64,000 bases of DNA from Citrobacter amalonaticus (GCF_018252635.1 NZ_JAGTXM010000003.1:372001-436000), one strand, 5' to 3'. Positions 45,859 through 58,208 are shown, counted from the first letter of the stretch. The notes: generated from the letters alone by a model not told the origin. Numbers and translations: made by a program.

Positions 45859-45874
45859 TGCGTAAGGAATGTTT

Positions 45875-46840
45875 ATGAATACTGTCGGCACACCGTTGTT
45901 ATGGGGCGGATTCGCTGTTGTTGTGGTGATCATGCTGGCTATCGACCTCTTTTTGCAGGGGCGTCGTGGCGTACATACGATGACCATGAAGCAAGCGGCC
46001 GCCTGGTCCGTCGTCTGGGTCACACTCTCACTGCTGTTTAACGCCGCATTCTGGTGGTACCTGGTACAAACCGAAGGCCGCGCCGTCGCCGATCCGCAGG
46101 CGCTGGCGTTTCTCACCGGTTATCTGATCGAAAAATCCCTCGCCGTCGATAACGTCTTTGTCTGGCTAATGTTATTCAGCTACTTCTCGGTGCCACCTGC
46201 CCTGCAGCGTCGTGTGCTGGTCTATGGCGTACTGGGCGCAATCATCCTGCGTACGATAATGATTTTTGCCGGCACCTGGCTTATCACCCAGTTCGACTGG
46301 ATCCTCTACCTGTTTGGCGCCTTCCTCCTGTTCACCGGGGTGAAAATGGCGCTGGCGAAAGAGGACAATTCCGGTATTGGCGATCGGCCGCTGGTGCGCT
46401 GGCTGCGTGGACATCTGCGGATGACGGATACCATCGAGAACGAACATTTCTTCGTGCGTAAAAAGGGTCTGCTGTATGCCACGCCACTTCTGCTGGTGCT
46501 GATTCTGGTGGAACTGAGCGACGTTATTTTTGCGGTCGACAGTATTCCGGCCATCTTTGCCGTCACCACTGACCCGTTCATTGTGCTGACCTCGAACCTG
46601 TTCGCGATCCTGGGCCTGCGTGCCATGTACTTCCTGCTGTCGGGGGTTGCAGAGCGGTTCTCTATGCTGAAATACGGTCTGGCGGTGATCCTGGTGTTTA
46701 TCGGTATAAAGATGCTGATCGTCGACTTCTACCATATCCCAATTGCGATTTCGCTCGGTGTGGTGTTTGGCATCCTCGTCGTGACGTTACTGGTCAATGC
46801 CTGGGTCAACTACCAGCATGATAAGAAACAACAGGCGTAA
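45875..46840 (+). CDS. alx: TerC-family membrane protein, manganese exporter
   Basis: This 321-residue protein has about nine membrane segments and the TerC signatures [12 protein letters not shown] and [14 protein letters not shown], with the conserved acidic residues thought to bind Mn2+. The ATG at 45875 is preferred to one two codons earlier because AAGGA lies six bases upstream and E. coli uses the same start. The riboswitch leader fits export of manganese at high pH. Confidence 0.96.
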   Translation: MNTVGTPLLWGGFAVVVVIMLAIDLFLQGRRGVHTMTMKQAAAWSVVWVTLSLLFNAAFWWYLVQTEGRAVADPQALAFLTGYLIEKSLAVDNVFVWLMLFSYFSVPPALQRRVLVYGVLGAIILRTIMIFAGTWLITQFDWILYLFGAFLLFTGVKMALAKEDNSGIGDRPLVRWLRGHLRMTDTIENEHFFVRKKGLLYATPLLLVLILVELSDVIFAVDSIPAIFAVTTDPFIVLTSNLFAILGLRAMYFLLSGVAERFSMLKYGLAVILVFIGIKMLIVDFYHIPIAISLGVVFGILVVTLLVNAWVNYQHDKKQQA

Positions 46841-47092
46841 TTCTGTCGTGCCGGGGGGCGCTAGCGCGTCCCCCGCTAATAGATAATCTGACGTCTGCTA
46901 TTTGCAGAACATGTCACACCATTGTTAATGCAAAGTTATAAAATATGACCGCAACATAAAATCCAGCATATTTCGCTTCCCGAAGCGTTATCTTTCCTTA
47001 TACTCAACCAGGCAAACACTTTGTTACATCCAGAAAGAGACGTCTCCAGAACGTCCAAAGGATGAGCAATAACACAATGAAAGGATCAAGAA

Positions 47093-48337
47093 ATGACTAC
47101 GCAACGTTCTCCGGGGCTGCTACAGCGTTTGGCTCAAGGAAGCCTGGTAAAACAAATTTTGGTGGGTCTCGTACTGGGGATCTTACTGGCATGGATATCA
47201 AAACCGGCGGCGGTCGCCATGGGCCTGCTCGGCACGCTGTTCGTCGGCGCGTTAAAAGCCGTCGCACCGGTGCTGGTTCTGATGCTGGTGATGGCGTCGA
47301 TCGCAAACCATCAGCACGGACAGAAAACCAGCATTCGCCCGATTCTGTTTCTCTATCTGCTGGGAACATTTTCCGCTGCGCTTGCCGCGGTGGTCTTCAG
47401 TTTTGCCTTCCCTTCCACGCTGCATCTGGTCACCAGTTCGCATGATATCGTGCCGCCGTCGGGCATCGTAGAAGTGCTGCGTGGTCTGCTGATGAGCATG
47501 GTTTCCAACCCCATTGATGCGCTGCTGAATGCCAATTATATCGGCATCCTGGTGTGGGCAGTCGGCCTCGGTTTTGCCCTGCGTCACGGCAACGACACGA
47601 CCAAAAATCTGGTCAATGATATGTCGAACGCCGTCACTTTTATGGTGAAACTGGTGATTCGTTTTGCGCCGATCGGTATTTTTGGTCTGGTCTCTTCCAC
47701 CCTGGCAACCACCGGTTTCGAGACACTGTGGGGCTACGCGCAACTGTTGATCGTGCTGGTCGGTTGTATGGCGCTGGTCGCGCTGGTTATCAACCCGCTG
47801 CTGGTGTTCTGGAAAATTCGTCGCAACCCATACCCACTGGTCTTTGCCTGCCTGCGTGAAAGCGGCGTCTACGCCTTCTTCACCCGCAGTTCTGCGGCGA
47901 ATATTCCGGTGAATATGGCGCTGTGTGAAAAACTGAATCTGGATCGCGACACCTATTCCGTTTCTATCCCGCTGGGTGCAACCATCAACATGGCGGGCGC
48001 CGCGATCACCATTACGGTGTTAACGCTGGCGGCGGTTAATACGCTGGGGATCCCGGTGGATCTGCCTACCGCGCTGCTGCTGAGCGTTGTCGCTTCTCTG
48101 TGTGCCTGTGGCGCATCGGGTGTTGCGGGTGGCTCGCTGCTGCTGATCCCGCTGGCCTGTAATATGTTTGGTATCCCGAACGATATCGCCATGCAGGTTG
48201 TTGCTGTCGGCTTTATCATCGGCGTACTGCAGGATTCCTGTGAAACCGCACTGAACTCGTCAACTGACGTCCTGTTTACCGCTGCGGCCTGTCAGGCTGA
48301 AGACGAACGTCTGGCGAATAATCCTCTGCGCAGCTAA
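47093..48337 (+). CDS. sstT: sodium:serine/threonine symporter
   Basis: The 414-residue protein is of the dicarboxylate/amino acid:cation symporter family (DAACS) and has the length of E. coli SstT. It has about eight membrane helices, re-entrant loops and the motif [15 protein letters not shown], then [19 protein letters not shown] lies seven bases before the ATG. It imports serine and threonine with Na+. The 250 bases upstream hold no gene. Confidence 0.97.
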   Translation: MTTQRSPGLLQRLAQGSLVKQILVGLVLGILLAWISKPAAVAMGLLGTLFVGALKAVAPVLVLMLVMASIANHQHGQKTSIRPILFLYLLGTFSAALAAVVFSFAFPSTLHLVTSSHDIVPPSGIVEVLRGLLMSMVSNPIDALLNANYIGILVWAVGLGFALRHGNDTTKNLVNDMSNAVTFMVKLVIRFAPIGIFGLVSSTLATTGFETLWGYAQLLIVLVGCMALVALVINPLLVFWKIRRNPYPLVFACLRESGVYAFFTRSSAANIPVNMALCEKLNLDRDTYSVSIPLGATINMAGAAITITVLTLAAVNTLGIPVDLPTALLLSVVASLCACGASGVAGGSLLLIPLACNMFGIPNDIAMQVVAVGFIIGVLQDSCETALNSSTDVLFTAAACQAEDERLANNPLRS

Positions 48338-48353
48338 GCGCCTGACCCTTCCG

Positions 48354-48908
48354 TCATCTGGCGGAAGGGTTCTCTTCCTGTACGCTTTTCTCTATTTTGA
48401 ACGGATCGATTCCCCGGCGTTTCATGCGCCAGAACCGGATAATGTTCAGCCCGTTCATCACCAAAAAACTGCCTTCGATCAGTGTGCCGCCGATCGATCC
48501 CAGCCAAAAGTTATGCACCACCCAACAGGCTGTCGCACACCACATCACGCAGCGTACGGTTAATCCTTTACAGCGGAACAGCGCCCAGGTACTGGCGAGC
48601 GTGCCGATGATGGGCAGAATTTCCATCGCGTGCTGTAGTTTTGCCAGCCCAAGCACCAGCGTGAGGATAATGAACAGCGCCATCACCCACAGTTTGCGGG
48701 TGCGCATCGACACCAGGGTACGCACGGTATTGAGTTCCGCGCTCATCCCGGCAGGCCAGGCGCCCATCAGAAAGAAGTGTACGCCTATCGTGGCGCTATA
48801 GACGGCAAGCTGGAGTCGGAAGCGACGCTCATCGCGGTTGAAAAACGTGGTAATGCCGATCAGAAACGCGAGCACGCCTACGCCCTGAGCCAGCCAATAC
48901 GCGGTCAT
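48354..48908 (-). CDS. ygjV: inner membrane protein YgjV
   Basis: The 184-residue protein has five or six membrane segments (MTAYWLAQGVGVLAFLIGIT, VMALFIILTLVLGLAKL). It is the YgjV/Imp family, with no firm function. Three in-frame ATGs lie within 20 bases; I chose 48908 after E. coli, though the ATG at 48926 is possible. It converges on sstT with a 16-base gap. Confidence 0.92.
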   Translation of the reverse strand: MTAYWLAQGVGVLAFLIGITTFFNRDERRFRLQLAVYSATIGVHFFLMGAWPAGMSAELNTVRTLVSMRTRKLWVMALFIILTLVLGLAKLQHAMEILPIIGTLASTWALFRCKGLTVRCVMWCATACWVVHNFWLGSIGGTLIEGSFLVMNGLNIIRFWRMKRRGIDPFKIEKSVQEENPSAR

Positions 48909-48929
48909 AAACGACATCAACTCCATTAA

Positions 48930-49003
48930 CAATGCCTGATGGCGCTGCGCATATCAGGCCTGGCAGCGTAGGCCTGATAAGGCGTTTCGCCGTCATCCGG
49001 CAC
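48930..49003. repeat. BIME between ygjV and uxaA
   Basis: GCCTGATGGCGCTGCGCATA TCAGGCC and GGCCTGATAAGGCGTTTCGC CGTCATCCGG are two REP units in opposite orientation. Confidence 0.85.
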
Positions 49004-49006
49004 TTT

Positions 49007-50494
49007 TTACAACGTTACGCCGCTTTTAAAGATAGCCAGTTCGCGGAAATCATTACGTTCGTTGCAGGTCTGCTTACCGTTGGCAAAATCGACAATGGTA
49101 TCCACAAACTCATTGAGCAGTTGTGGCATCGCTTTGCCGTGGATCAACTGACCAGCATCAAAGTCGATCCAGTGCTTTTTCTTCGCGGCCAGTTCGCTAT
49201 TAGTAGCGATTTTCACCGTCGGCACAAACCCGCCGTAAGGAGTACCACGACCGGTGCTGAACAACACCATATGACAACCGGCACCCGCCAGCGCACTGGT
49301 GGCAACCGCATCATTACCCGGGGCACTCAGCAGATTCAGTCCGTGAGTTTTCAGACGCTCCCCGTAGCGCAGCACGTCAACCACCTGGCTGGAGCCCGCT
49401 TTCTGCGTGCAGCCCAGCGACTTATCTTCCAGCGTCGTGATCCCACCGGCTTTATTACCCGGCGAAGGGTTCTCATAAATCGGCTGGTTATGGGCGATAA
49501 AGTACTGCTTAAAGTCATTGACCATCGTAACCAGTTTGCCGAACGTTTCTTCATCGCGACAGTGACTCATCAACAGTTGCTCCGCACCGAACATCTCCGG
49601 TACCTCGGTCAGCACGGTGGTGCCGCCGTTGGCAATCATATAGTCAGAGAAGCGGCCAAGCATCGGGTTCGCCGTGATCCCGGAAAGCCCGTCAGAACCG
49701 CCACACTCCAGACCAAACTTCAGCTCGCTCAGTTTCCCCGGTTCGCGTTTGTCGTGACGCATCACCTCATAAAGCTGATGGAGGTGCTCCAGTCCGGCCT
49801 CTACTTCATCGTCCTGGTGCTGACAAATCATAAAGTGCACACGTTCAGGGTCGAAATCGCCCAGCGTTTCGCGGAAGGCATCGACCTGGTTGTTTTCACA
49901 CCCCAGGCCAATGACCAGCACAGCGCCCGCATTCGGGTGACGAACCATGTTTTGCAGCATCGTCCGGGTATTAATGTGATCGTCGCCAAGCTGCGAGCAG
50001 CCGTAAGTGTGGCTGAACAGGAAGACACCGTCGGTGCCCTCGGCATCATGGGTCTCTTTCAGGAAACGGCTCTGGATCTGGCGGGCAATCCCGTTGACGC
50101 AGCCAACGGTTGGCAGGATCCAGAGTTCGTTTCGTACCCCAACCTCCCCATTAGCGCGACGATAAATCTGCACGTCGCGATCCGCAGGTTGGGCAGGGAG
50201 ATCCTGAAAATCAGGTTGATAGCTATACTCATCCAAATCGCTCAGATTGGTGCGAGTATTGTGGGCGTGAATATGTTCACCCGCCGCAATGTCCGCCAAA
50301 GCATGGCCGATAGGCTGGCCATACTTAATCACGTACGCCCCTTTCTTGATGTCACTCAAGGCAAATTTATGTCCGCGAGCGACATCCTGGCGAAGCGTTA
50401 CGGTGTGATTGTCCACTGTGACGTCGGTTCCCTGTGCCAGATCAGCCAGCGCGACCGCAACGTTATCCTGCACATGGATTTTGATGTATTGCAT
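49007..50494 (-). CDS. uxaA: altronate dehydratase
   Basis: This 495-residue enzyme matches E. coli UxaA in length and sequence. It dehydrates D-altronate to 2-keto-3-deoxygluconate in galacturonate breakdown and needs Fe2+. The small N-terminal SAF domain is followed by the large catalytic domain with TVGCVNGIARQIQ, GCSQLGDDH and ECGGSDGLSGITANP. It lies 14 bases after uxaC in the same operon. Confidence 0.98.
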   Translation of the reverse strand: MQYIKIHVQDNVAVALADLAQGTDVTVDNHTVTLRQDVARGHKFALSDIKKGAYVIKYGQPIGHALADIAAGEHIHAHNTRTNLSDLDEYSYQPDFQDLPAQPADRDVQIYRRANGEVGVRNELWILPTVGCVNGIARQIQSRFLKETHDAEGTDGVFLFSHTYGCSQLGDDHINTRTMLQNMVRHPNAGAVLVIGLGCENNQVDAFRETLGDFDPERVHFMICQHQDDEVEAGLEHLHQLYEVMRHDKREPGKLSELKFGLECGGSDGLSGITANPMLGRFSDYMIANGGTTVLTEVPEMFGAEQLLMSHCRDEETFGKLVTMVNDFKQYFIAHNQPIYENPSPGNKAGGITTLEDKSLGCTQKAGSSQVVDVLRYGERLKTHGLNLLSAPGNDAVATSALAGAGCHMVLFSTGRGTPYGGFVPTVKIATNSELAAKKKHWIDFDAGQLIHGKAMPQLLNEFVDTIVDFANGKQTCNERNDFRELAIFKSGVTL

Positions 50495-50508
50495 ATCAAC
50501 CCCGGACC

Positions 50509-52391
<1,883 letters not shown>

Positions 52392-53693
52392 ATGCGTAAA
52401 ATTAAAGGGTTACGTTGGTACATGATTGCACTGGTGACGCTTGGCACCGTGCTGGGTTACCTGACGCGTAACACTGTGGCGGCAGCTGCGCCAACTCTGA
52501 TGGAAGAGTTGCACATCTCCACCCAACAGTACTCCTATATCATCGCAGCCTATTCTGCTGCTTACACTGTCATGCAACCTGTTGCCGGCTATGTGCTGGA
52601 TATTCTGGGTACCAAAATTGGCTATGCCATGTTTGCCGTGCTGTGGGCCGTTTTCTGTGGCGCAACCGCGCTGGCCGGAAGCTGGGGTGGACTGGCGCTG
52701 GCGCGTGGCGCGGTTGGTGCGGCAGAAGCCGCGATGATCCCTGCAGGCCTGAAAGCCAGTTCCGAATGGTTCCCGGCGAAAGAGCGTTCCATTGCGGTCG
52801 GTTACTTTAACGTCGGCTCCTCTATCGGTGCGATGATCGCCCCGCCGCTGGTTGTCTGGGCGATCGTGATGCACAGCTGGCAGATGGCCTTTATCATCTC
52901 TGGCGCCCTGAGCTTCGTCTGGGCCATGTCCTGGCTTATCTTCTATAAGCATCCGCGTGACCAGAAAAAACTGACGGACGAAGAGCGCGACTACATTATT
53001 AATGGTCAGGAAGCACAGCACAAAAACAGCACCAAAAAGAAAATGTCACTCGCGCAGATCCTGCGTAACCGCCAGTTCTGGGGTATCGCTCTGCCGCGTT
53101 TCCTGGCAGAGCCAGCCTGGGGGACATTTAACGCCTGGATCCCGCTGTTCATGTTTAAAGTCTATGGCTTTAACCTGAAAGAAATTGCCATGTTCGCCTG
53201 GATGCCGATGCTGTTTGCTGACCTCGGTTGCATCATAGGTGGTTACCTGCCACCGCTGTTCCAGCGCTGGTTTGGCGTCAACCTGATTGTCTCGCGTAAA
53301 ATGGTCGTTACGCTGGGTGCCGTGCTGATGATTGGCCCTGGGATGATCGGTTTGTTCACCAGCCCGTACATCGCCATCATGCTGCTGTGTATCGGTGGTT
53401 TTGCTCACCAGGCCCTGTCCGGCGCGCTGATTACCCTCTCTTCTGACGTCTTTGGCCGTAACGAAGTGGCAACGGCGAACGGTCTGACCGGGATGTCTGC
53501 CTGGCTGGCGAGTACGCTGTTCGCCCTGGTGGTCGGTGCGCTGGCAGACACCATTGGCTTCAGCCCGCTGTTTGCGGTACTGGCCGTGTTCGACCTGTTG
53601 GGCGCGCTGGTTATCTGGACCGTGCTGCAAAACAAACCGGCCAGTGACGTCGATTCTGGCCCGCAGTTCGATGAACCAGCGCCGCAAAGTTAG
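52392..53693 (+). CDS. exuT: hexuronate transporter
   Basis: This 433-residue major-facilitator protein of the anion:cation symporter family has twelve membrane segments. It imports galacturonate and glucuronate. I chose the ATG at 52392 (MRKIKGLRWYMIALVTLG), with GAGG seven bases upstream; the frame is open 57 codons further into the leader. Motifs RGAVGAAEAAMIPAG and GYFNVGSSIGAMIAPP are as in E. coli. A strong terminator follows. Confidence 0.97.
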   Translation: MRKIKGLRWYMIALVTLGTVLGYLTRNTVAAAAPTLMEELHISTQQYSYIIAAYSAAYTVMQPVAGYVLDILGTKIGYAMFAVLWAVFCGATALAGSWGGLALARGAVGAAEAAMIPAGLKASSEWFPAKERSIAVGYFNVGSSIGAMIAPPLVVWAIVMHSWQMAFIISGALSFVWAMSWLIFYKHPRDQKKLTDEERDYIINGQEAQHKNSTKKKMSLAQILRNRQFWGIALPRFLAEPAWGTFNAWIPLFMFKVYGFNLKEIAMFAWMPMLFADLGCIIGGYLPPLFQRWFGVNLIVSRKMVVTLGAVLMIGPGMIGLFTSPYIAIMLLCIGGFAHQALSGALITLSSDVFGRNEVATANGLTGMSAWLASTLFALVVGALADTIGFSPLFAVLAVFDLLGALVIWTVLQNKPASDVDSGPQFDEPAPQS

Positions 53694-53723
53694 TCTGCCG
53701 ACGGATAACGCGTAAGCAATCTC

Positions 53724-53756
53724 AGCCGCCTGCTGGCACTCGCAGGCGGCTTTTTC
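53724..53756 (+). terminator. exuT terminator
   Basis: GCCGCCTGC and GCAGGCGGC pair around an eight-base loop and are followed by TTTTT. Confidence 0.9.
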
Positions 53757-53830
53757 GTTTCTGCGTATAGAGCCAAACTCGCGAAAGTGGTATAACAAAT
53801 ACAGTCTGCCGTATCATGCCTGGAGTGCAT

Positions 53831-54607
53831 ATGGAAATCACTGAACCACGACGTTTGTATCAACAACTTGCTGCTGATTTAAAAGAGCGCATCGAACAGG
53901 GCGTTTACCTGGTGGGTGATAAATTGCCTGCAGAGCGTTTTATTGCCGATGAAAAAAATGTCAGCCGTACCGTGGTTCGTGAAGCCATCATCATGCTGGA
54001 AGTCGAAGGGTTTGTTGAGGTCCGTAAGGGTTCCGGAATTCACGTGATTTCCAATCAACCGCGCTACCAGCAGGCCACTGACGAGTCGCTGGAATTTGCC
54101 AACTACGGTCCTTTTGAATTGCTCCAGGCGCGTCAGCTTATCGAAAGCAACATTGCGGAGTTTGCCGCAACCCAGGTCACCAAGCAGGACATCATGAAGC
54201 TGATGGCGATCCAGGAACAGGCGCGCAACGAAAAATGTTTCCGCGACTCAGAATGGGACCTGCAATTCCACATTCAGGTAGCGTTAGCCACGCAGAACTC
54301 CGCACTGGCCGCTATCGTGGAAAAAATGTGGACTCAGCGCAGTCACAACCCGTACTGGAAGAAACTGCACGAACATATTGATGCGCGTACCGTGGATAAC
54401 TGGTGCGACGACCATGATCAAATTCTTAAGGCGCTGATCCGTAAAGATCCGCACGCGGCAAAACTGGCGATGTGGCAGCACCTCGAAAACACGAAAATCA
54501 TGCTGTTCAATGAAACCAGCGACGATTTTGAATTTAATGCCGACCGTTACCTGTTTGCCGAAAATCCGGTTGTTCATCTCGATACAGCGGCTAACGCGAC
54601 AAAATAA
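53831..54607 (+). CDS. exuR: GntR-family repressor of hexuronate genes
   Basis: This 258-residue protein is full-length ExuR. The GntR winged helix is at 1-75 ([40 protein letters not shown]). An FCD effector domain follows, with the metal-binding His residues in [14 protein letters not shown] and [14 protein letters not shown]. It represses uxaCA, exuT and partly uxuAB until galacturonate or a product binds. Confidence 0.97.
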   Translation: MEITEPRRLYQQLAADLKERIEQGVYLVGDKLPAERFIADEKNVSRTVVREAIIMLEVEGFVEVRKGSGIHVISNQPRYQQATDESLEFANYGPFELLQARQLIESNIAEFAATQVTKQDIMKLMAIQEQARNEKCFRDSEWDLQFHIQVALATQNSALAAIVEKMWTQRSHNPYWKKLHEHIDARTVDNWCDDHDQILKALIRKDPHAAKLAMWQHLENTKIMLFNETSDDFEFNADRYLFAENPVVHLDTAANATK

Positions 54608-54945
54608 TCGTTCTTGATACGACAGGCGCGCCGCTGCGCCTGTCAGTAAGCGAAAGGTATAAAGTGTCAGCCTGTGTAAATCCTCTCGCCACCCTCTCCT
54701 GCGATCAGCAAAATCACCTTTCACGGACGTGTAATTTCTATAACGGACTACGTTGACCTTTGTTACAATTAGATGCAATTCGAATTTATGTTTGTCAGTG
54801 CTTGCTTACTTCATAACTTTTAACAGGGAATAGTTCAGGCCGCGGCTTTGCGCCGCCCGCACACCATGTAAAACACTAACAATGATGCGGCGTAGCAAAC
54901 TGTTAAACCCGGCGTGACGTTAACCAATTCGACCTGGAATACTGA
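54608..54945. other. exuR-yqjA intergenic region
   Basis: No gene is seen in 338 bases. CAGGCGCG..GCGCCTGTCA after exuR (54624-54644) is a short hairpin without a good T run. GTAAAACACTAACAA (54869-54883) resembles a CpxR box only loosely, though yqjA-mzrA is Cpx-controlled in E. coli. Confidence 0.45.
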
Positions 54946-55608
54946 ATGGAACTTTTGACTCAATTACTGCATGCCCTGTGGGCGCAGGATTTTGAAACAC
55001 TGGCCAATCCTTCCATGATTGGCATGCTGTATTTTGTTTTATTTATGATTCTGTTTCTGGAGAACGGGTTGCTGCCAGCCGCCTTTTTGCCTGGCGACAG
55101 TTTGCTGGTGTTAGTAGGCGTACTGATTGCCAAAGGTGCAATGGGTTTTCCGCAAACCATTCTGTTGCTGACTGCGGCGGCAAGCCTCGGTTGCTGGCTG
55201 AGCTATATTCAGGGCCGGTGGCTGGGTAATACCCGCATCGTCCAAAACTGGTTATCGCACCTGCCTGCCCACTATCACCAACGCGCCCACCATTTGTTCC
55301 ATAAGCATGGCCTTTCCGCCCTGCTGATTGGCCGTTTTATCGCGTTTGTTCGTACCTTGCTGCCTACTATCGCTGGCTTATCTGGCCTGAATAATGCCCG
55401 CTTTCAATTTTTCAACTGGATGAGTGGGTTGCTGTGGGTGCTGATTTTAACCAGCCTGGGTTATCTGCTGGGGAAAACGCCGGTATTTCTGAAGTATGAA
55501 GATCAGCTGATGTCATGCCTGATGCTGTTACCCGTCGTGCTGCTGGTTTTTGGCCTGGGCGGCTCGCTGGTCGTCCTGTGGAAAAAGAAATACGGGAATC
55601 GAGGGTGA
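54946..55608 (+). CDS. yqjA: DedA-family membrane protein YqjA
   Basis: The 220-residue protein has the DedA signatures [17 protein letters not shown] and [17 protein letters not shown]. Residues E39, D51, R130 and R136, needed for function in E. coli YqjA, are all in place. DedA proteins help recycle lipid carriers and keep proton-motive force and alkaline tolerance. It is followed three bases later by mzrA, forming a Cpx-linked operon. Confidence 0.97.
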   Translation: MELLTQLLHALWAQDFETLANPSMIGMLYFVLFMILFLENGLLPAAFLPGDSLLVLVGVLIAKGAMGFPQTILLLTAAASLGCWLSYIQGRWLGNTRIVQNWLSHLPAHYHQRAHHLFHKHGLSALLIGRFIAFVRTLLPTIAGLSGLNNARFQFFNWMSGLLWVLILTSLGYLLGKTPVFLKYEDQLMSCLMLLPVVLLVFGLGGSLVVLWKKKYGNRG

Positions 55609-55611
55609 GGG

Positions 55612-55995
55612 ATGTTGAAACCGCGCATAACGCTTAAACAACTGGCCTGGAGCACCGCCTTTCTGCTGGCGTTGAGCGCCATGCTGTTGGTCTGGTCAGC
55701 GGTTCGTCAGCAAGAATCCACGCTGGCGATCCGTGCCGTCCACCAGGGGGCCAGCATGCCGGACGGCTTCTCGATCTGGCATCACCTCGATGCTAACGGC
55801 ATTCGTTTTAAAAGCATTACACCGAAGAATGACACTCTTCTTATCACTTTCGATTCCAGCGCCCAGAGCGCCGCGGCCAAAGCGGTGCTCGACAAAACGC
55901 TGCCACACGGCTACATCATTGCCCAACAGGATGATAACAATCAGGCCGTTCAGTGGTTGTCACGTTTACGCGATGCCCCGCATCGGGTAGGGTAA
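55612..55995 (+). CDS. mzrA: EnvZ modulator MzrA
   Basis: This 127-residue inner-membrane protein (YqjB) has one N-terminal membrane helix ([20 protein letters not shown]) and a small periplasmic domain. In E. coli it binds EnvZ and links the Cpx and EnvZ/OmpR systems. Length and sequence match, including the [20 protein letters not shown] segment. It starts three bases after yqjA. Confidence 0.95.
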   Translation: MLKPRITLKQLAWSTAFLLALSAMLLVWSAVRQQESTLAIRAVHQGASMPDGFSIWHHLDANGIRFKSITPKNDTLLITFDSSAQSAAAKAVLDKTLPHGYIIAQQDDNNQAVQWLSRLRDAPHRVG

Positions 55996-56143
55996 TCTCC
56001 AGGAATCCGAATCATATCACCCACTTTGGTGATTTCTGCGATTAATGTCTATGATTAATGAAGCGATGGGGTAACCCTGTCGCTTTATCACTGGATCATC
56101 GTTCCTGAATTCATGGGGACGAGTCACAATGGAAGGTTCAAGA

Positions 56144-56512
56144 ATGAAATACCGCATCGCTTTCGCTATCTCCCTTTTCGCTCTCAGTGCTGGCAGCTAC
56201 GCTAACACGCTCTGTCAGGAAAAAGAGCAGGATATTCAACGGGAAATCAGCTACGCCGAGAAGCACAATAACCAGAATCGCATCAATGGGCTGAAAAAAG
56301 CGCTCAGCGAAGTCAGAGCCCACTGTACTGACAGCAAGCTGCGTGCCGATCATCAGGAAAAAATTGCTGAGCAGAAGGAAGAGATCGCCGAACGTCAGCG
56401 CGATCTCGCCGAAGCAAAGCAAAAAGGCGATGCGGACAAAATTGCCAAACGCGAGCGTAAACTGGCTGAAGCGCGAGCGGAACTGAAAGAGCTCGAGGCT
56501 CGCGACTACTAA
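56144..56512 (+). CDS. yqjC: periplasmic coiled-coil protein YqjC (DUF1090)
   Basis: The 122-residue protein has a Sec signal peptide (cleaved after ..SAGSYA near 20), then a long charged coiled coil of DUF1090 type (KLRADHQEKIAEQKEEIAER). I chose the ATG at 56144, as in E. coli, with GGAAGG seven bases upstream. It heads the yqjCDEK group, which in E. coli responds to stationary phase. Function is not known. Confidence 0.94.
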   Translation: MKYRIAFAISLFALSAGSYANTLCQEKEQDIQREISYAEKHNNQNRINGLKKALSEVRAHCTDSKLRADHQEKIAEQKEEIAERQRDLAEAKQKGDADKIAKRERKLAEARAELKELEARDY

Positions 56513-56545
56513 GTATCAGTACCACTTACTCACCTGGAGAAAACT

Positions 56546-56851
56546 ATGTCGAAAGAAAACACATCGGAACATCTGCGCGCTGAGTTGAAGTCCCTGGCCG
56601 ATACGCTGGAAGAGGTACTGAACTCCTCTGGTGATAAATCGAAAGAAGAGTTAAGTAAGATCCGCAGCAAAGCCGAGCGCGCCCTGAAAGAGAGCCGCTA
56701 TCGTCTCGGTGAAACGGGTGATGCCATTGCCAAACAAACCCGTGAAGCCGCTGCGCGTGCTGACGACTATGTGCGCGAAAATCCGTGGACCGGCGTCGGG
56801 ATTGGCGCGGCCGTGGGTGTCGTGCTGGGCGTTCTGCTGACGCGTCGTTAA
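56546..56851 (+). CDS. yqjD: ribosome-associated inner-membrane protein YqjD
   Basis: The 101-residue protein has an amphipathic N-terminal part and a C-terminal membrane helix with a glycine zipper (GVGIGAAVGVVLGVLL). It is of the ElaB/YqjD/YgaM family, which anchors stationary-phase ribosomes to the membrane. Its stop overlaps the yqjE start region (TAATGATG). Confidence 0.95.
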   Translation: MSKENTSEHLRAELKSLADTLEEVLNSSGDKSKEELSKIRSKAERALKESRYRLGETGDAIAKQTREAAARADDYVRENPWTGVGIGAAVGVVLGVLLTRR

Positions 56852-56853
56852 TG

Positions 56854-57258
56854 ATGGCGGATCCTCATCACGCACAAGGGCCCGGGAAAAGCGTTCTGGG
56901 CATCGGGCAGCGGATTGTCACTCTTCTCGTTGAGATGGTGGAAACGCGGTTACGTCTGGCCGTCGTCGAGCTTGAAGAAGAAAAGGCGAACCTTTTTCAG
57001 CTTCTGCTGATGCTGGGGCTCACCATGCTCTTCGCTGCATTTGGTTTGATGAGCCTGATGGTGTTAATCATCTGGGCCGTCGATCCGCAGTATCGGCTCA
57101 ATGCGATGATTGCCACCACGGTCGTTCTGCTGGTTCTGGCACTCATTGGCGGAATATGGACGCTGCGAAAAGCGCGGCGTTCCACATTGTTACGTCATAC
57201 CCGCCAGGAACTGGCGAATGACCGTCAATTGCTCGAGGAGGAGAGCCGTGAGCGGTAA
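56854..57258 (+). CDS. yqjE: membrane protein YqjE (phage holin-like superfamily)
   Basis: This 134-residue protein has two membrane segments (LFQLLLMLGLTMLFAAFGLM, then AMIATTVVLLVLALIGGIW) and is of the holin superfamily III-like YqjE group. The second of two adjacent ATGs is the E. coli start. It overlaps the start of yqjK. The group probably acts together at the membrane in stationary phase. Confidence 0.94.
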   Translation: MADPHHAQGPGKSVLGIGQRIVTLLVEMVETRLRLAVVELEEEKANLFQLLLMLGLTMLFAAFGLMSLMVLIIWAVDPQYRLNAMIATTVVLLVLALIGGIWTLRKARRSTLLRHTRQELANDRQLLEEESRER

Positions 57259-57541
57259 AGTCGAACGTGTGCAACGTAAGGCCCGACTGCTTCGTGAGAT
57301 CCAACAGCAACGGCTGGATCTTTCAGCCAGTCGTCGTGACTGGCTGGAAGCCACGGGCGCTTACGATCGTGGCTGGAACACGCTGTTGAGCCTACGCTCC
57401 TGGGCGCTGGTCGGCAGCAGCGTGATGGCGGTGTGGACAATTCGCCACCCTAACCTGCTCGTGCGCTGGGCAAAGCGCGGGGTCGGCGTCTGGAGCGTCT
57501 GGCGGCTGGTTAAAAAAACGCTGCGCTCATCAGTTGCCTGA
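57248..57541 (+). CDS. yqjK: YqjK-family protein
   Basis: The 97-residue protein starts at a GTG at 57248, as shown by the match of MSGKVERVQRKARLLREIQQ to E. coli YqjK. GAGGAG lies upstream inside the yqjE end, so the two overlap by 11 bases. It is basic with one hydrophobic helix (SWALVGSSVMAVWTI). Function unknown; it completes the yqjCDEK operon. Confidence 0.92.
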   Translation: MSGKVERVQRKARLLREIQQQRLDLSASRRDWLEATGAYDRGWNTLLSLRSWALVGSSVMAVWTIRHPNLLVRWAKRGVGVWSVWRLVKKTLRSSVA

Positions 57542-57612
57542 TGGCGCTTCTCTCATCCGACTCTCACACTCAATAGGTAGGCCGGATAAGGCGTAGCCGC
57601 CATCCGGCAGCT
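57538..57612. repeat. BIME after yqjK
   Basis: CCTGATGGCGCTTCTCTCAT begins a partial REP unit, and GGCCGGATAAGGCGTAGCCG CCATCCGGC is a full REP. Confidence 0.8.
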
Positions 57613-57815
57613 ATACCGGGAGCGCCTCGCTTACCCGATCGTCAATACCACCCCACCGCAAAATCAAAATTTTTGATAAATATTGACAGTTTTCCTTGCT
57701 AACAATTCTCATCCTCCACGCTTATGATTCTCTCCATCGACAGCAATGACGCGGAACACCGCGAAATTGCACCAAAAAACAAAATCAGCAGTTTGTGTAG
57801 TTCCTGGAGAGAAGA

Positions 57816-58208
57816 ATGAAAAAATTAGAAGATGTTGGTGTACTGGTAGCGCGTATTCTGATGCCAATCCTGTTTATTACCGCAGGTTGGGGGAAAATCA
57901 CTGGTTACGCAGGTACCCAACAGTATATGGAAGCGATGGGCGTTCCGGGATTCCTGCTGCCACTGACCATTTTGCTTGAGTTTGGCGGCGGTCTGGCAAT
58001 TCTGTTCGGTTTCCTGACCCGTACCACCGCGCTGTTTACCGCAGGCTTCACGCTGCTGACCGCGTTTATCTTCCACAGCAACTTTGCGGAAGGCGTGAAC
58101 TCACTGATGTTCATGAAAAACCTGACCATCGCTGGCGGCTTCCTGCTGCTGGGCATCACTGGTCCGGGCGCATTCAGTATCGACCGTGTTCTGAACAAAA
58201 AGTGGTAA
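57816..58208 (+). CDS. yqjF: DoxX-family membrane protein YqjF
   Basis: The 130-residue protein has four membrane helices and the DoxX motif ARILMPILFITAGWGKI. It is near-identical to E. coli YqjF, which binds or responds to aromatic products and is activated by YhaJ (yqjF is the DNT-sensing reporter promoter). It sits just before yqjG. The 200 bases upstream hold the promoter. Confidence 0.96.
   Translation: MKKLEDVGVLVARILMPILFITAGWGKITGYAGTQQYMEAMGVPGFLLPLTILLEFGGGLAILFGFLTRTTALFTAGFTLLTAFIFHSNFAEGVNSLMFMKNLTIAGGFLLLGITGPGAFSIDRVLNKKW

Larger units (their letters stand above)
45660..45868 (+). ncRNA. yybP-ykoY (Mn2+/pH-responsive, alx PRE) riboswitch leader
   Basis: The alx leader contains AAAGGGGAGTAACTTC near 45675 and GACCTTGCCGGAAGGCGAGG TC near 45788, the two conserved limbs of the yybP-ykoY aptamer. 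In E. coli this leader, called PRE, raises alx expression at high pH and in manganese. Two terminator hairpins lie in it (45752-45776 and 45825-45858), so it can act at both transcription and translation. Confidence 0.88.

Noticed and set aside
54869-54883. CpxR box upstream of yqjA
   Set aside because: Only the left GTAAA half fits; the right half departs too much to be called a site.
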